Below, one piece after another: positions 7,291-14,856 of a stretch of DNA of 49,589 nt. The DNA is from Aphodosoma sp045631465 (GTDB lineage Bacteria; Bacteroidota; Bacteroidia; Bacteroidales; Paludibacteraceae). A program made the position numbers and the translations under genes. Each line of letters begins with the position of its first letter. The stretch's first letter is position 1. The stretch covers positions 1 through 49,589 of the forward strand of contig JAZQUV010000003.1 of NCBI GenBank assembly GCA_045631465.1, written 5' to 3'. The notes beneath the pieces were generated by a model that saw nothing but the letters and a program-made list of their open reading frames with translations, made no database searches and had not been told where the DNA came from.

Positions 7291-9042
7291 TTATAGTTCT
7301 ACGCGGTAAGGCATGATGGCTTGGGCGCCTTGTGGAATGTGGAATGATGAATGAGGAGTGAGGAATGAATATTCGCTGTGTGCAAGTTTTGTTTTAAGTA
7401 TAATAGATGAGAGGGATTCGCCTGTGATGTCTTCGAGAAGTTGGGTGAAGGCGTCTTTTTGTTTTGGATATTCGGCAACGGTATAGTTGTCGGTAAGGCC
7501 AGCTTTGGTTGCGGCAATAGCGACAGCATCGTCAAGACCACCAAGCACGTCAACGAGTCCGAGTTCGAGCGCGTCGGCACCTGTCCATACACGACCTTCG
7601 GCAACGAGTTTGATTTCGTCGTTAGAGGTGTTGCGACCTTCGGCGCAGCGAGAGATGAAGAGTTCGTAGCCACGGTTGATGTAGTTTTGAAGTATGACGC
7701 GTTCAGAGTCGGTCATAGGGCGCATAGTGTTGCCAAGGTCGGCAATTTCGTTGGTTTTTACGGTGCTGAAGTTTACGCCAATTTTGTCGGCAACGCCAGC
7801 AAAGTTAGGGAACATGCCAAAGATGCCGATAGAACCTGTAAGAGTTGTAGGTTGTGCGACGATAGTGTCGGCAATACAACTCATGTAGTAGCCACCAGAT
7901 GCAGCATAGTCGGACATAGATACAATAAGTGGTTTTTTAGCGCGGAGTTGTTTGGCAGCAAACCACATTTGTTCTGAGCCAAAGGCGCTACCACCTGGAG
8001 AGTTGACGCGAAGAACAACGGCTTTTACGTCGTCGTTGTTGGCAAGACGATTAAGTTCTTTGACAATATCTTCGCTATCCATTTCGCCTTCGGCTTCAGA
8101 GTCGATTTCGCCTGTAGCATAGAGGACAGCAACTTTGTTCATAGAGAATTTTTCGTTAGAAGGGGCAGATTTCATCTCTTTGAGCGATACCATATGGTAG
8201 TCTTCGCCGAATTGCTCTTTTAGGAATGCGGTCATTTCGTTGCGATACATGGCAGAATCGATAAGACCAAGAGCAATGAAATTGTTGACTTCGCTAAAAA
8301 CTAATCCACCATCGACGGCTTGGTTGATGTTTTCGATAGATATAGCGCGAGAGGCAGAGATATCTGCAAGCATTTCGGACCAGATGCCATTGAGCATTTT
8401 TTCGTTTTGGAGGCGGTTAGGTTCGCTGATTTCGTCGAGGATATAAGGTTCGACAGCACTTTTGAATGTGCCGACTTTGAAGATTTCCATTTTCACGCCA
8501 AGTTTGTCGAGAGTTTCGCGGAAGAAAGGGATTTGAGTAGCCATACCAACCAAACCGATAGAGCCTTGTGGGTTGAGCATGAGAGTGTCGGCAACAGAAG
8601 CAACCCAATAGGCAGCTTGTGAGTAGTTGTCGCCATAGGCATAAATAGGTTTGCCTGACTCGGTTTGGAAATTTTCGAGTAGGGTGCGCAACTCTTGAGC
8701 CGAAGCAGGAGAAGCAGAAAGAGAGCCACAATTGAGGTATATGGCTTTGATTTCGTCGGCATTAGCTGCTTTTTTAATTGACGAGCGGAGGTCGTTGAGC
8801 CCGAGTGGAGTTGGTTGTTTGTTGGCTTGCGCGAGGAGATACTCGAGACTTTCTTCGTTGACGCGCTCGGTGAGTGAGCCAGTGAGGTTGATTCTTAGGA
8901 CAGAGTTGTCTTGAAGAGTAGTTTCGGCAGAGCTCATAGATGTTATGGCGCCAAGCATAGAGATTGAAACGATGACTGATACTATAGAAAATAGTACTAG
9001 TGCAACGAATACGGCTAGTGTGGTTTTAAAGAAATTTTTCAT
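7291..9042 (-). CDS. sppA: Signal peptide peptidase SppA, 67K type
   Basis: Membrane-bound serine protease with a Ser/Lys dyad that degrades cleaved signal peptides. The 583 residues match the long two-domain form. The N-terminal membrane anchor is at about 8-34 (TLAVFVALVLFSIVSVIVS). The catalytic lysine is K194 in VGTFKSAVEP (first domain) and the nucleophile is S382 in YAASGGYYMS (second domain), the spacing expected for the E. coli-type enzyme. The last 30 residues are odd: SEYSFLTPHSSFHIPQ is encoded by an array of 7-base ATTCCTC-type units, so the natural C-terminus appears to have been interrupted or extended by a repeat. The gene lies upstream of mrp on the same strand, separated by a repeat-filled gap. 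Confidence 0.94.
   Translation of the reverse strand: MKNFFKTTLAVFVALVLFSIVSVIVSISMLGAITSMSSAETTLQDNSVLRINLTGSLTERVNEESLEYLLAQANKQPTPLGLNDLRSSIKKAANADEIKAIYLNCGSLSASPASAQELRTLLENFQTESGKPIYAYGDNYSQAAYWVASVADTLMLNPQGSIGLVGMATQIPFFRETLDKLGVKMEIFKVGTFKSAVEPYILDEISEPNRLQNEKMLNGIWSEMLADISASRAISIENINQAVDGGLVFSEVNNFIALGLIDSAMYRNEMTAFLKEQFGEDYHMVSLKEMKSAPSNEKFSMNKVAVLYATGEIDSEAEGEMDSEDIVKELNRLANNDDVKAVVLRVNSPGGSAFGSEQMWFAAKQLRAKKPLIVSMSDYAASGGYYMSCIADTIVAQPTTLTGSIGIFGMFPNFAGVADKIGVNFSTVKTNEIADLGNTMRPMTDSERVILQNYINRGYELFISRCAEGRNTSNDEIKLVAEGRVWTGADALELGLVDVLGGLDDAVAIAATKAGLTDNYTVAEYPKQKDAFTQLLEDITGESLSSIILKTKLAHSEYSFLTPHSSFHIPQGAQAIMPYRVEL
7335..7371 (-). repeat. In-frame heptad array in the sppA 3' end
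   Basis: Read on the minus strand this is ATTCCTC, ACTCCTC, ATTCATC, ATTCCAC, ATTCCAC. It encodes part of SFLTPHSSFHIPQ. The opposite reading (GAGGAAT) would contain TGA stops. Confidence 0.75.
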
Positions 9043-9056
9043 ATTTTAGTTTTTTT

Positions 9057-9084
9057 AGATATTAAGACATGAGAATATGATTTT
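9057..9084. repeat. Octamer repeat upstream of sppA
   Basis: Units AGATATTA, AGACATGA and GAATATGA followed by TTTT. Same family as the arrays at 9635, 10473 and 10587. Confidence 0.65.
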
Positions 9085-9141
9085 CCCCTTTTTGGAATAA
9101 GAAATTTTAGGGGGGCTTATTGTATTTTAGAGGGTGTTTTG

Positions 9142-9189
9142 AAGGTAGGGTGAAGGTTGCTTGCAGGTTGCTGTATAGTATATTTAAAT
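9142..9189. repeat. Dispersed repeat with 35-base identical core, copy 1
   Basis: The core 9155-9189 (GGTTGCTTGCAGGTTGC then TGTATAGTATATTTAAAT) is identical to 46243-46277, 37 kb away. Both copies lie between genes and are preceded by a similar GGTAGGG block. A related inverted fragment lies at 20542-20569. Confidence 0.8.
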
Positions 9190-9216
9190 AAGGGTGGGGG
9201 TTATTGTATTTTTGCG

Positions 9217-9618
9217 TTATTTTTCGGCAGTGATTTTTTGGATAAAATCGTCGAGAAGTTCGCAGTGTTTTAGTCGGCCATGGTCGAGGCAAACGCAGTC
9301 GAAACGTCCGACATTGCAGAGTTTGCGATCGGGTAGGCGATAGATTTTTTGAGTGAATACGTATTTGATACCTTCTTGGCGGAAGTCGAGTTCGCTGACG
9401 AATGAGTCGCCCGAACGGAGAGGGAATTTGTATGACATTTCGACACGGGCAACGACGAAGTCGATTTGTTGTTCGTGAAGGGCTGCGAAACTAATGTTGT
9501 TTTCGATGAGAAACTCGTGGCGAGTGTGCTCATAGTAGTGTTGATAATTGGCATTGTTGACGATGCCTTGTAGGTCGCATTCGTAGTCGCGTACGCGAAA
9601 TTCTAGAGAGTATAGCAT
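9217..9618 (-). CDS. Acyl-CoA thioesterase, hotdog fold (YbgC/FadM-like)
   Basis: Small hotdog-fold protein of 133 residues, the usual length for the 4-hydroxybenzoyl-CoA thioesterase/YbgC family. These enzymes hydrolyse acyl-CoA or acyl-ACP thioesters. The family signature around the catalytic aspartate is seen early: RVRDYECDLQGIVNNANYQH, followed by YYEHTRHEFL. The middle strand VARVEMSYKFPLRSGD matches the usual YKxPLxxGD motif. The substrate cannot be read from the sequence. It lies between sppA and an O-methyltransferase on the same strand, with repeat-bearing gaps on both sides, so co-transcription is uncertain. Confidence 0.88.
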   Translation of the reverse strand: MLYSLEFRVRDYECDLQGIVNNANYQHYYEHTRHEFLIENNISFAALHEQQIDFVVARVEMSYKFPLRSGDSFVSELDFRQEGIKYVFTQKIYRLPDRKLCNVGRFDCVCLDHGRLKHCELLDDFIQKITAEK

Positions 9619-9634
9619 AGTTGTTTATTTTTTT

Positions 9635-9658
9635 AGACAGAATGACATAAGAACATGA
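9635..9658. repeat. Octamer repeat upstream of the thioesterase
   Basis: AGACAGAA, TGACATAA, GAACATGA followed by a T-run. It faces the inverted array at 9764-9787, with a palindromic element between them. Confidence 0.7.
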
Positions 9659-9671
9659 TTTTTTCTTTTTG

Positions 9672-9739
9672 CCCACAAATTTTACAAATCAACACAAATA
9701 ATTTATAATTAATTTGTGAATATTTGTGTTATTCGTGGG
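9672..9739. repeat. Palindromic element, 68 bases
   Basis: Imperfect inverted repeat. CCCACAAAT...AACACAAAT on the left faces ATTTGTG...ATTCGTGGG on the right, with arms of about 28 bases. It resembles a miniature mobile element or a REP-like sequence in the gap between the O-methyltransferase and the thioesterase. Confidence 0.6.
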
Positions 9740-9752
9740 AGAATATTATAGG

Positions 9753-10457
9753 TTATTTTTCTCTTGTCATCTTGTCTTCCTGTCTTTTATTGATTCTTAT
9801 CAGCGTTAGTCCATCGCGCAATGGCAATATTACTTTTTCGACGCGGGAGTCGTTGGCAATGAAGTCGTTGAATGCTTTGATGGCGATGGTTTGGTGGTCG
9901 TTGTGGGCTGGGTTGTCGATGAGGACTTTGCCATCCCAAAGGGTGTTGTCGGCAAGAATTATGCCACCGGGATTCATGCGAGGAAGGAGCATGTCGTAGT
10001 ATTGTTGATAGAGGCGTTTGTCGGCATCGATGAAGGCGAGATCGAAAGAGCCTTCGATTTGAGGTATGATGTCAACGGCATTGCCAATGTGGAGGTGCAC
10101 CTTGTTGCCGTGAGGAGCAGATTGGAGTTGCTCGCGGATGAAGTCTTCGAGTTCGTCGTCGATTTCGATAGTATGTAGTTCGCCATCAGAGGGCAGACCT
10201 TCAGCCATGCAGAGGGCAGAGTAGCCTGAGTAGGTGCCAAGCTCGATGATACGACGAGCGCGAGTCATCTCGACAAGGAGTTTGAGTATGCGACCTTGTA
10301 GGTGGCCCGACATCATGCGAGGATTGATCATCTGCAGATGAGTTTCGCGCACTACATTGTCGAGATATTCGGGCTGAGGTTCAGAGTGTTGCTCGATGTA
10401 TTCGTCGATTTGACGGTTAGGGTCTTGGGCGTATTTTTCGGCTTGTGAGAGTTTCAT
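9753..10457 (-). CDS. SAM-dependent O-methyltransferase
   Basis: Class I methyltransferase of the caffeoyl-CoA/catechol O-methyltransferase-like family, which in bacteria includes the tRNA 5-hydroxyuridine methyltransferase TrmR. It has 234 residues. The SAM-binding motif I is RRIIELGTYSGYSALCMA (about residues 68-85), the acidic ribose-binding residue is in LHTIEIDDELEDF, and the metal and active-site motif is DLAFIDADKRLYQQYY with ILADNTLWDGKV. The final residues QEDKMTREK are encoded by an 8-base tandem repeat (9764-9787), so the C-terminus probably runs into repeat sequence. The substrate is not identifiable. Confidence 0.88.
   Translation of the reverse strand: MKLSQAEKYAQDPNRQIDEYIEQHSEPQPEYLDNVVRETHLQMINPRMMSGHLQGRILKLLVEMTRARRIIELGTYSGYSALCMAEGLPSDGELHTIEIDDELEDFIREQLQSAPHGNKVHLHIGNAVDIIPQIEGSFDLAFIDADKRLYQQYYDMLLPRMNPGGIILADNTLWDGKVLIDNPAHNDHQTIAIKAFNDFIANDSRVEKVILPLRDGLTLIRINKRQEDKMTREK
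9764..9787 (-). repeat. Octamer repeat encoding the O-methyltransferase C-terminus
   Basis: TTGTCATC, TTGTCTTC, CTGTCTTT on the plus strand, the inverted form of AGACAAGA units. It is translated in the last codons of the O-methyltransferase. Confidence 0.65.
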
Positions 10458-10472
10458 TTGTTATATTTTTTT

Positions 10473-10496
10473 AGACAAGAAGACATGAGAACATGA
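10473..10496. repeat. Octamer repeat upstream of the O-methyltransferase
   Basis: AGACAAGA, AGACATGA, GAACATGA. Direct partner of the array at 10587-10610; a palindromic element lies between them. Confidence 0.75.
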
Positions 10497-10506
10497 CTTT
10501 ATTTTT

Positions 10507-10579
10507 AACGCAAATTTCCATTAATTATTCATTAATTAATTATTTTTATTCTATGTCTAATTAGTGATATTTTGCGTTT
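10507..10579. repeat. Palindromic element, 73 bases
   Basis: AACGCAAATTTC on the left faces ATATTTTGCGTTT on the right, with AT-rich complementary arms of about 20 bases. It is flanked by two octamer arrays in the same orientation (10473 and 10587). Confidence 0.6.
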
Positions 10580-10586
10580 AATATTT

Positions 10587-10610
10587 AGACAAGAAGACAT
10601 GAGGACATGA
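10587..10610. repeat. Octamer repeat at the 3' end of the M16 peptidase gene
   Basis: AGACAAGA, AGACATGA, GGACATGA then TTTT; it ends two bases before the M16 stop codon on the minus strand. Confidence 0.75.
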
Positions 10611-10612
10611 TT

Positions 10613-11881
10613 TTATTCGGTGTAGATGAGGGTACTGAGTTGGTCGGGGTTGAAGATGCGTTGAGCGAGCGATTGTAGGTCGGATGGGGTGAGTGAGTCG
10701 ATGAATTGGAAATGCTCGCTATCGGGTTTTAGTTCGAGGCCATGGAGATAGGCTTTGCTGAGTCCGAGAATGAGGTTCTCTTTGTTTTGATTGCCAATGA
10801 GTACTTGTCCGCGGAGTTGGCGTTTGGCAGTAGTTAATTGATTGTCGTTGAGCGGAGTGCTGCATAACATATCGAGTTGTTGCATACAGAGACGTTGAGC
10901 TTTGGCAAGATTGCGAGGGTCGCATCCAAAGTAGATGTTCCACACGCCTGTGTCGGTGTAGTTAGTGACATTGCTCTCGATAGTATAACAAAGACCATTG
11001 CGTTCGCGGAGGACGAGGTTGAGGCGAGAACTCATATTAGGTCCGCCGAGTATGTTGTTGAGTAGTAGCATAGTAAGGCGTTCGTGCGACGACATAGGGA
11101 TGCAACGATTGCCAATTATGCAGTGGGCTTGATAAGTGTCGCGAGGCGTGGTGCGATGGGCAGGGGTGTAGGGTTGAGGGGTTTGACGAGTTGAAAGTTG
11201 AAAGTTGAAAGTTGAAAGTTGAAAACTTTCTTCGCCTCCCCCTAATGCAAGGTGAGAATATGGAGTGAAGTATTTTTCAATTCGTTTTACGAACCAATCG
11301 AATTTGATGTTGCCCATGGCGAATACGACCATGCGGTCGGGGGTGTAGTTGCGGTGGACGAATTGTTGCACACGTGTAGAATCGAAAGTTTCGAGACTCT
11401 GTTCGGTGCCGAGGATATTACGTCCGATTGGGTCGTGAGGAAAAAGGAGTTCTTCGAATTCGTCGTAGATTAGCTCAGATGGCGAGTCGTTGTAGCTCTG
11501 AATTTCGTCGACAACTACATCACGCTCTTTTTCTATTTCATTTTCGGGGAAAGTAGAATTGAGAACTATATCAGCCAAAAGTTCAAGCGCACGGTCGGTG
11601 TATTCGTTTGGCACAGTGGCATATATATATGTTTCTTCCTTGGTAGTATAGGCATCGAGTTGACCACCAACGCTCTCAAGACGATTGATTATATGCCAAG
11701 AACGACGGCGTTCGGTGCCTTTAAACAGTAAATGCTCGACAAAATGAGCCATTCCACTCTCGTCGGGAAGTTCGTCGCGAGTGCCAGCGTCGATGGCTAC
11801 GCCTATATAGCTAATTGGCATATTGTCAGTGAGATGCAATATGCGAATGCCATTTGAGAGAGTGTGAATATTGTAAGACAT
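10613..11881 (-). CDS. M16-family zinc peptidase (insulinase/processing-peptidase type)
   Basis: Single-unit M16 peptidase of about 422 residues. The inverted zinc motif HFVEH (H46, E49, H50 counting from the chosen start) is followed by the downstream glutamates in TYIYATVP and ERDVVVDEI. The second half has the family's NGLCYTIES and TGVWNIYFGCDP motifs. The frame stays open to base 11929, but those extra 16 residues (MHLYTLYNNHYTLYIL) come from a 7-base GTATAGT-type array. I place the start at the ATG ending at 11881 (MSYNIHTLSNGIRILH), which matches family N-termini and leaves a leader of about 40 bases after the minus-strand -7 box. About residues 230-246 contain SFQLSTFNFQLSTRQ, an in-frame insertion of five 7-base units. 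The location, periplasmic or cytosolic, is unclear as no signal peptide is seen. Confidence 0.9.
   Translation of the reverse strand: MSYNIHTLSNGIRILHLTDNMPISYIGVAIDAGTRDELPDESGMAHFVEHLLFKGTERRRSWHIINRLESVGGQLDAYTTKEETYIYATVPNEYTDRALELLADIVLNSTFPENEIEKERDVVVDEIQSYNDSPSELIYDEFEELLFPHDPIGRNILGTEQSLETFDSTRVQQFVHRNYTPDRMVVFAMGNIKFDWFVKRIEKYFTPYSHLALGGGEESFQLSTFNFQLSTRQTPQPYTPAHRTTPRDTYQAHCIIGNRCIPMSSHERLTMLLLNNILGGPNMSSRLNLVLRERNGLCYTIESNVTNYTDTGVWNIYFGCDPRNLAKAQRLCMQQLDMLCSTPLNDNQLTTAKRQLRGQVLIGNQNKENLILGLSKAYLHGLELKPDSEHFQFIDSLTPSDLQSLAQRIFNPDQLSTLIYTE
11190..11224 (-). repeat. In-frame heptad array inside the M16 peptidase gene
   Basis: Five perfect GTTGAAA units on the plus strand (TTTCAAC in the sense of the gene). 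They are translated as the cycling heptapeptide FNFQLST. It lies between the two halves of the peptidase, where an insertion is probably tolerated. Confidence 0.85.
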
Positions 11882-11886
11882 GAGAA

Positions 11887-11924
11887 TGTATAGTGTATAG
11901 TGATTATTGTATAGCGTATAGAGA
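11887..11924. repeat. Heptad array just upstream of the M16 start
   Basis: GTATAGT, GTATAGT, GATTATT, GTATAGC, GTATAGA units. It occupies the 5' leader of the M16 gene and creates a false N-terminal extension. Confidence 0.75.
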
Positions 11925-11926
11925 TG

Positions 11927-11934
11927 CAAAGTTA
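11927..11934 (-). promoter_or_regulatory. Candidate -7 box for the M16 peptidase gene
   Basis: TAACTTTG on the minus strand, about 45 bases before the chosen ATG. No good TTTG is seen at the usual distance upstream, so only the -7 element is supported. Confidence 0.5.
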
Positions 11935-11994
11935 CAAAAAAAGTGGGAATTAATAGTATATTTTGTTTAGTTTATTGAAAATCAATAGACTTTA

Positions 11995-12086
11995 CATTTT
12001 TAAGGACGACTTTTTGTGAAAATTTACACTTTTAAGGTGGAGTTTTTGTGAAAAGTTGCACTTTTAAGGCGGAGTTTTTGGATTTG
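11995..12086 (+). repeat. 32-base tandem repeat upstream of porW
   Basis: Three adjacent copies with a 32-base period (11995-12026, 12027-12058, 12059-12086 partial). Each has the form CACTTTTAAGGnGGA then GTTTTTGTGAAAA. Copies 2 and 3 are nearly identical over their first 22 bases. The -33 box of the porW promoter falls inside the third copy, so the repeats could be binding sites of a regulator or the result of promoter duplication. Confidence 0.8.
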
Positions 12087-12108
12087 TCGTAAAAAAAGTG
12101 TAACTTTG
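12077..12108 (+). promoter_or_regulatory. Promoter of the porW-porX operon
   Basis: TTTG at 12077-12080, 20 bases, TAACTTTG at 12101-12108; 40 bases before the porW ATG. It overlaps the last copy of the 32-base tandem repeat. Confidence 0.75.
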
Positions 12109-12148
12109 TAGGTTATAATAAAAGTGAAAAATTTACGTTAATATAGAT

Positions 12149-14854
12149 ATGAGAAAGATATTATACATATTTGCAATCTTATTGATAATCACGGGGTGTT
12201 CTACGCAGAAGAATACAAAATCGACACGTGGTTATCATGAGATGTGTACGAAATATAATGTAGGTTTTAATGCCAAAAATGCTTATATTGAGGGTCAAAA
12301 GGCGATAGATAAAGGGGCGAAGGATGACTTTACACAGATGATAGAGATGTATCCGATTTCGTATAAAGAGAATCAGACAGTGGCAACCTCACAAATGGAA
12401 CGTGCGATAGAAAAATGTCGTAAGGCGATAAAAAAACACTCTATTGTAAAAAAGCCAAAGAGAAATAAAGATAAGTGGAAAGATCCTAAATATCAGTATT
12501 TTTATAGTCAAGAGGAGTTTGTGCACGGAGTGAAAGAGGCATGGATTTTGTTGGGTAAGGCCGAGTTGCACAAAGGCGATTTTCTTGGGGCGGCATCGAC
12601 GTTTGGATATATTCAACGTCATTATCCGTCGGACCTTGAGATAGTGTGTGAGGCGCGCATATGGCAAGCACGTGCATATGGCGAGATGGATTGGGTGTAT
12701 GAGGCTTGGCAGGTGTTCGACCAGATAAAAGAGAATGATGTGGTGAAACGATTGAATGCCGACTATGCGGCGGTAAAGGCATTTTTGTTGTTGAAAGATA
12801 AAAATTATAAAGAGGCCATGCCTTATTTGCAATTGGCAGTCAGAAAAGAGATGAATAAATACAATTCGTCGCGCATGAATTATCTTTTGGGACAATTGTA
12901 TGTAGAGCAAAATCAGATGGATAAAGCCACGTCGTGTTTCAAATTGGCGGCACGTCAGTCGCAGAATTATGTGATGGAATTTAATGCGAAATTGATGATG
13001 TTGCAATGTAACACCGAGAGTTGGACGAAGAATGTGAAACGATTGGAGCGAATGGCAAAAAACTCTAATAATAAAGACTATAAAGATCAGATATACACAA
13101 TAGTCGGTAATATTTATCTCGCTCATAACGATACAGCAAAGGCAATAGATTCGTATAAAAAAGCAATAGAAGAGAGTACACGTGGTGGTGTGGAGAAAGC
13201 CGATGTGTTGATTACGCTTGGCGATTTGTATTATGCAAATAAAGAGTATATAGATGCGCACCCTTGCTATCAAGAGGCATCGGGAATATTGAAAACAGAA
13301 CATCCTGATTATAAGCGAGTGATGAAGTTGGGCGAGGCATTGGGAGAGTTGGCTGTGAATTATAATATGGTGGAATTGCAAGATAGTTTGCAACATCTTT
13401 CGACATTGAGTGAAGAAGAGCAACTAGAAATAGTAGAAAAGATAATTGAGGAGGTGAAGAAAGAGGAAGAAGAGGCGGCACGTTTGGCAAAAGAGGCAGA
13501 GACAAAAGGTTTTGAAGAATCGACACGACCAAGTATGTCGTTGCCTACGTTGGGCGGCGGAGCTAAAGATTGGTATTTCTATAATGACCAATTGAAAACA
13601 CAAGGAGCTCAACAATTTAAGCAAAAGTGGGGTAAGCGCGTGTTGGAGGACAATTGGCGTAGAGCGAATAAAGTTAGCACAGGGGGTTCTTTTGACGATT
13701 TGGCTAATGGCGACGAACCTGAATTAGATGAAAATGGCGAGCCGATTGTCAAAGATGAGCAAAAAGAGGATGATGGAGTGCCAGCGCATCATAAACCAGA
13801 ATATTACCTATCGCAAATACCAAAAGATAGTGCCGCTATTGCAGCATCGAATGTGGCTATAGCTGACGCACTATATGCTATGGCAGGAATTTATGACGAA
13901 AAATTGAACGATTATCCTATGTCGCTTGAAACATATCAGGAGTTCCAACGCCGATTTGCTAAGGATGCGAGAGAGTTAGAGGGCTATTATTCAAGTTATC
14001 GCGTTTGTGGTAAATTGGACGATAAAGAGGGTCAAGAGACTTATCGTCAGAAGATTGTAGCGGAATATCCCGAAAGTAAATATGCTGCAGTGTTGTCGCA
14101 ACCCGATTATCTTGAGCGCACAAAAGAGATGTTGGCAATGCAAGATTCGCTCTATGCCGATACATACGAGGCGTATAGTAAGGGCGATTTTGCTACAGTA
14201 TTTGCCAATTATCAGAATATGGCAACCAACTATTCGATGAGTTCGTTGATGTCGAAATTTGCCTTCCTCAATGCGTTGAGTATTGGTAAAACACAACCAG
14301 AAGAACCATTCTATCAAGCATTGACCGAGTTGGTTGAGAAATATCCACAAGCTGACGTAACGCCAATGAGTAAAGATATATTGGCATTGATGAGTCAAGG
14401 ACGAGAAGCGCAACAAGGCTCGACACATGGTTCGATACTCGAAAAGCGCGAGGAGTTGGCACAAGAAGAGATGGTGGATGAAGAGTTGAAGAATGCAACA
14501 TTCTCGGCAGAGAAGAAAACGGCGCACTATTTGTTGCTTATACCACGTAATGAAAATGTGAATCTCAACTCGTTGTTGTATGATTTAGCGGCATTTAACT
14601 TTACGAAATTCATGGTTAAAGATTACGATTTGAATAAACGCACATCGGCAGGATTGACTTATATTTGCGTAGGCACAGAGTCGTACGAAGAGACCGAGTG
14701 GTACGAACGCACAATGCTAGCCGAACCAACATTGCAAGGTAGAATCACATTAGACCAAGTGGACCGCATAATCATTTCGGAAGAGAATTTGAAATTGATA
14801 GAGCAGGGTAAGACTTGGGAAGAGTATAAAGAATGGAGAATTAAGAATTTGTAA
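12149..14854 (+). CDS. porW: PorW/SprE-like TPR lipoprotein of the type IX secretion system
   Basis: A 901-residue lipoprotein. The signal peptide ends in LLIITGC with C17 as the lipidated residue, and the mature start STQKNTKSTRGYHEMCTKYN is typical of PorW/SprE. In other Bacteroidota these proteins are needed for T9SS secretion and gliding. Tetratricopeptide-like helices occupy about residues 140-400 (for example EAWILLGKAELHKGDFLGAA) and there are more at about 560-760. A Glu/Ala-rich coiled coil lies at about 425-455. The C-terminal domain (about 785-901) contains HYLLLIPRNENVNLNSLLYDLAAFN, the conserved end domain of this family. It begins a tight operon: porX starts two bases after its stop. 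The assignment rests on the N- and C-terminal signatures and on the porX neighbour. Confidence 0.82.
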   Translation: MRKILYIFAILLIITGCSTQKNTKSTRGYHEMCTKYNVGFNAKNAYIEGQKAIDKGAKDDFTQMIEMYPISYKENQTVATSQMERAIEKCRKAIKKHSIVKKPKRNKDKWKDPKYQYFYSQEEFVHGVKEAWILLGKAELHKGDFLGAASTFGYIQRHYPSDLEIVCEARIWQARAYGEMDWVYEAWQVFDQIKENDVVKRLNADYAAVKAFLLLKDKNYKEAMPYLQLAVRKEMNKYNSSRMNYLLGQLYVEQNQMDKATSCFKLAARQSQNYVMEFNAKLMMLQCNTESWTKNVKRLERMAKNSNNKDYKDQIYTIVGNIYLAHNDTAKAIDSYKKAIEESTRGGVEKADVLITLGDLYYANKEYIDAHPCYQEASGILKTEHPDYKRVMKLGEALGELAVNYNMVELQDSLQHLSTLSEEEQLEIVEKIIEEVKKEEEEAARLAKEAETKGFEESTRPSMSLPTLGGGAKDWYFYNDQLKTQGAQQFKQKWGKRVLEDNWRRANKVSTGGSFDDLANGDEPELDENGEPIVKDEQKEDDGVPAHHKPEYYLSQIPKDSAAIAASNVAIADALYAMAGIYDEKLNDYPMSLETYQEFQRRFAKDARELEGYYSSYRVCGKLDDKEGQETYRQKIVAEYPESKYAAVLSQPDYLERTKEMLAMQDSLYADTYEAYSKGDFATVFANYQNMATNYSMSSLMSKFAFLNALSIGKTQPEEPFYQALTELVEKYPQADVTPMSKDILALMSQGREAQQGSTHGSILEKREELAQEEMVDEELKNATFSAEKKTAHYLLLIPRNENVNLNSLLYDLAAFNFTKFMVKDYDLNKRTSAGLTYICVGTESYEETEWYERTMLAEPTLQGRITLDQVDRIIISEENLKLIEQGKTWEEYKEWRIKNL

Positions 14855-14856
14855 TT

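Noticed and set aside
11995..12086. Possible small CRISPR array
   Set aside because: The 32-base units are directly adjacent with no spacers and there are no cas genes; it is a simple tandem repeat.
12389..13423. A 344-codon antisense frame opposite porW
   Set aside because: Low-complexity His/Ile/Leu-rich translation with no domain; explained by the codon composition of porW.
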